A DNA stretch of 5,749 nucleotides from CAYJRW01 sp964372865 (GTDB taxonomy: Bacteria > Patescibacteriota > Minisyncoccia > Minisyncoccales > 2-12-FULL-40-12). The stretch is taken from NCBI GenBank assembly GCA_964372865.1, contig CAYJRW010000031.1, positions 1 to 5,749 on the forward strand. Reading direction: 5' to 3'. Within the stretch, counting starts at the first letter, position 1. Every line of letters starts with the position of its first letter. A program made the translations under genes and the position numbers. Shown here in pieces: positions 4,836 to 5,749 of the stretch. The notes below the pieces were generated by a model, which searched no databases, was not told where the DNA came from, and saw nothing but the letters and a program-made list of their open reading frames with translations.

Positions 4836-5117
4836 TTAGATGCCGTTTTTCTCTTGGTCGTGTTTTCGCCAGGCTTGGGCGGCAGCTGGTTCAAAGCTGT
4901 CCAATTCTGCCAGAATCTTTTCTCTAAGCTCTGAAGTGGCTATTTCGTCTTTGCTGTCAGCCAAGTCCAAAGCTGCTGCTGAAACTTGCTCCACGACTTC
5001 GTTTTTTCTTTCCTCAGAACAGCCGCCTTCAGAACAAGCCAAAGCAATCGCTCGCTTGATTTTCTCTGCGTCAAAGGGTTGTCTTGAGTCGTCTTTTTTT
5101 ACAACTTGAGTTGCCAT
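4836..5117 (-). CDS. stand-alone ATP-cone domain protein
   Basis: A 93-residue protein that is little more than one ATP-cone. It opens with VVKKDDSRQPFDAEKIKRAI (residues 5-24), the nucleotide-binding signature of ATP-cones, although the usual glycine of the KxDG turn is aspartate (D10). Alternating helices follow, with SELREKILAELDSF (62-75) and AAAQAWRKHDQEK at the end. ATP-cones sense ATP or dATP at the N-termini of ribonucleotide reductases and in the repressor NrdR. NrdR's zinc ribbon and any reductase domain are absent here. A nucleotide-sensing regulatory role is inferred, and its partner is unknown. Stand-alone copies are, from memory, common in Patescibacteria. The ATG at 5117 has no clear ribosome site. 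It lies 48 bases after the preceding gene, with a terminator downstream, so it is probably the last gene of that transcript. Confidence 0.8.
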   Translation of the reverse strand: MATQVVKKDDSRQPFDAEKIKRAIALACSEGGCSEERKNEVVEQVSAAALDLADSKDEIATSELREKILAELDSFEPAAAQAWRKHDQEKNGI

Positions 5118-5165
5118 AGTATTAACATGTTTAATTTTTCTGCGACCTTTTTCCTGTTCTTTATT

Positions 5166-5435
5166 CTAAAGCATTCTATAGAGAAAAGAAACATCATCGG
5201 TTCTTTGAAACGTGTAAAATTTGGCGACCTCGTCTCTCAAACGAAAGAGCATTAAAAGTTCTTCTTTCCATTTTGGGTCGCTTAAAGTAAGGTCTACTAG
5301 CCCCAGGCCTCGCTCAAGCGCCAGAAGAAACTTCTCTTTATCCTTGTTCTGCCAAACTTTTGCCCTGACAAATTCGGCGCCGAGCGTTAAAAGTTGTTCT
5401 CTTTTACTAAAATTTTTCCAACGTTCAGGCGTCAT
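5166..5435 (-). CDS. small helical protein, unrecognised, conserved-hypothetical type
   Basis: An 89-residue protein from the ATG at 5435: MTPERWKNFSKREQLLTLGA, then EFVRAKVW, ALERGLGLVDLTLSDPKW and ELLMLFRLRDEVAKFY. It is almost all amphipathic helix, with no cysteine pairs, signal peptide or membrane segment. The frame stays open to a TTG at 5501, but the 22 extra residues look unlike a protein N-terminus, and the ATG overlaps the end of the upstream 33-residue ORF by 11 bases, as expected for coupled genes. From memory, similar short proteins occur beside HAD genes in Patescibacteria, but no named family or function can be given. Confidence 0.65.
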   Translation of the reverse strand: MTPERWKNFSKREQLLTLGAEFVRAKVWQNKDKEKFLLALERGLGLVDLTLSDPKWKEELLMLFRLRDEVAKFYTFQRTDDVSFLYRML

Positions 5436-5526
5436 TAAAATAAAAGCTCTCTTTTTTCGTATCAACCACCACTTTAACGAAATCGGAGTTAAAAGAATCA
5501 AGCGAAGTTTTTGCTTTAATAATCAT
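5425..5526 (-). CDS. 33-residue ORF coupled to the HAD gene by an ATGA overlap
   Basis: A short ORF of 33 codons plus stop. Its ATG shares four bases (ATGA) with the stop of the HAD gene, the classic arrangement for translational coupling. It begins MIIKAKTSLDSF and contains DFVKVVVDTKK, then ends at a TGA inside the start of the next gene. The sequence looks like a real protein start, with a beta strand after a short helix. It may be a tiny protein, a leader that couples the downstream gene, or the remnant of a longer protein cut by a stop or frameshift. It faintly recalls the N-terminus of DUF5674 proteins, a tentative memory only. Confidence 0.5.
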   Translation of the reverse strand: MIIKAKTSLDSFNSDFVKVVVDTKKESFYFNDA

Positions 5527-5749
5527 ATTTTACTTTGCCATATATTTAGTTTTTTGATGTCCCGCTTCAACTGGGGAAAAGAGCGAAACTGGATGGCTTT
5601 CATGCCGAATTTTCTGGCGGCTCGCACATTCTCAAATTTATCATCAATAAACAAGATGTTCTGCGGCGCCAACTTCATCTTGCGGGCGGCTATCTGATAA
5701 ATTTTTCTTTGCGGCTTTAAGCATTTCACTTCGCAGGAGAACACCAAAA
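5523..5749 (-). CDS. HAD-superfamily hydrolase, C-terminal part (partial)
   Basis: The last 74 residues of a haloacid dehalogenase-like phosphatase; the start lies beyond base 5749. SCEVKCLKPQRKIYQIAARK holds the motif III lysine (KP) followed by the usual IY helix. ILFIDDKFENVRAARKFGMK holds the motif IV IDD, two acidic residues that bind Mg2+, with the NVxAAxxxGM that follows in subfamily IA proteins. The Asp nucleophile and the cap domain would be in the missing N-terminal part. Members dephosphorylate small phosphorylated metabolites; the substrate cannot be assigned. Its stop overlaps the ATG of the 33-residue ORF, and it appears to lead the transcript that ends with the ATP-cone gene. 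Confidence 0.85.
   Translation of the reverse strand, partial: LVFSCEVKCLKPQRKIYQIAARKMKLAPQNILFIDDKFENVRAARKFGMKAIQFRSFPQLKRDIKKLNIWQSKI

Noticed and set aside
5166..5501. The longer 111-residue version of the small helical protein
   Set aside because: It needs a TTG start, the extra residues look untypical, and the ATG at 5435 fits the coupled-gene overlap.

Overview
The window looks like a piece of a Candidate Phyla Radiation (Patescibacteria, probably Parcubacteria-like) chromosome. This is inferred from an AT-rich, tightly packed layout of short genes and from family features recalled from that group: an EF-P without the usual KPGKG loop, a stand-alone ATP-cone protein, a membrane-anchored FAM173-like methyltransferase and a small PolX-N-terminal-like helix-hairpin-helix protein. 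No rRNA, tRNA, CRISPR array, insertion sequence or phage gene was seen.

Layout. Left edge (1-544, minus strand): thpR, an RNA cyclic phosphodiesterase, overlaps the first codons of murC, which runs off the window. A 54-base divergent promoter region (545-598) separates this from a plus-strand operon: membrane-anchored methyltransferase (599-1168), helix-hairpin-helix protein (1181-1849) and elongation factor P (1855-2421). EF-P meets a RecB/Cas4-like PD-(D/E)XK nuclease tail to tail, with a 20-base overlap (2402-2421).

From there to the right edge everything is on the minus strand. In transcription order from the right: the C-terminal part of a HAD-family phosphatase, a 33-residue ORF coupled to it by an ATGA overlap, an unrecognised 89-residue helical protein, a lone ATP-cone protein and a terminator; then a protein with two zinc modules and its own terminator; then a promoter and a membrane-anchored CHRD-like protein; then another strong promoter, a 73-residue zinc-finger-like protein, a GC-rich hairpin and the nuclease.

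The genes do not form one pathway. They mix housekeeping functions (cell-wall precursor ligase, translation factor, RNA processing) with small accessory proteins. No convincing new multi-gene system was found. The most interesting items are the EF-P whose modification-site lysine is replaced by glutamine, the HhH plus Trp-rich fusion protein beside it, the nuclease with two cysteine pairs flanking its catalytic core, and the coupled 33-residue ORF. Only the two cysteine-rich small-protein genes carry clear Shine-Dalgarno sites; most other genes here start with little or no leader signal.
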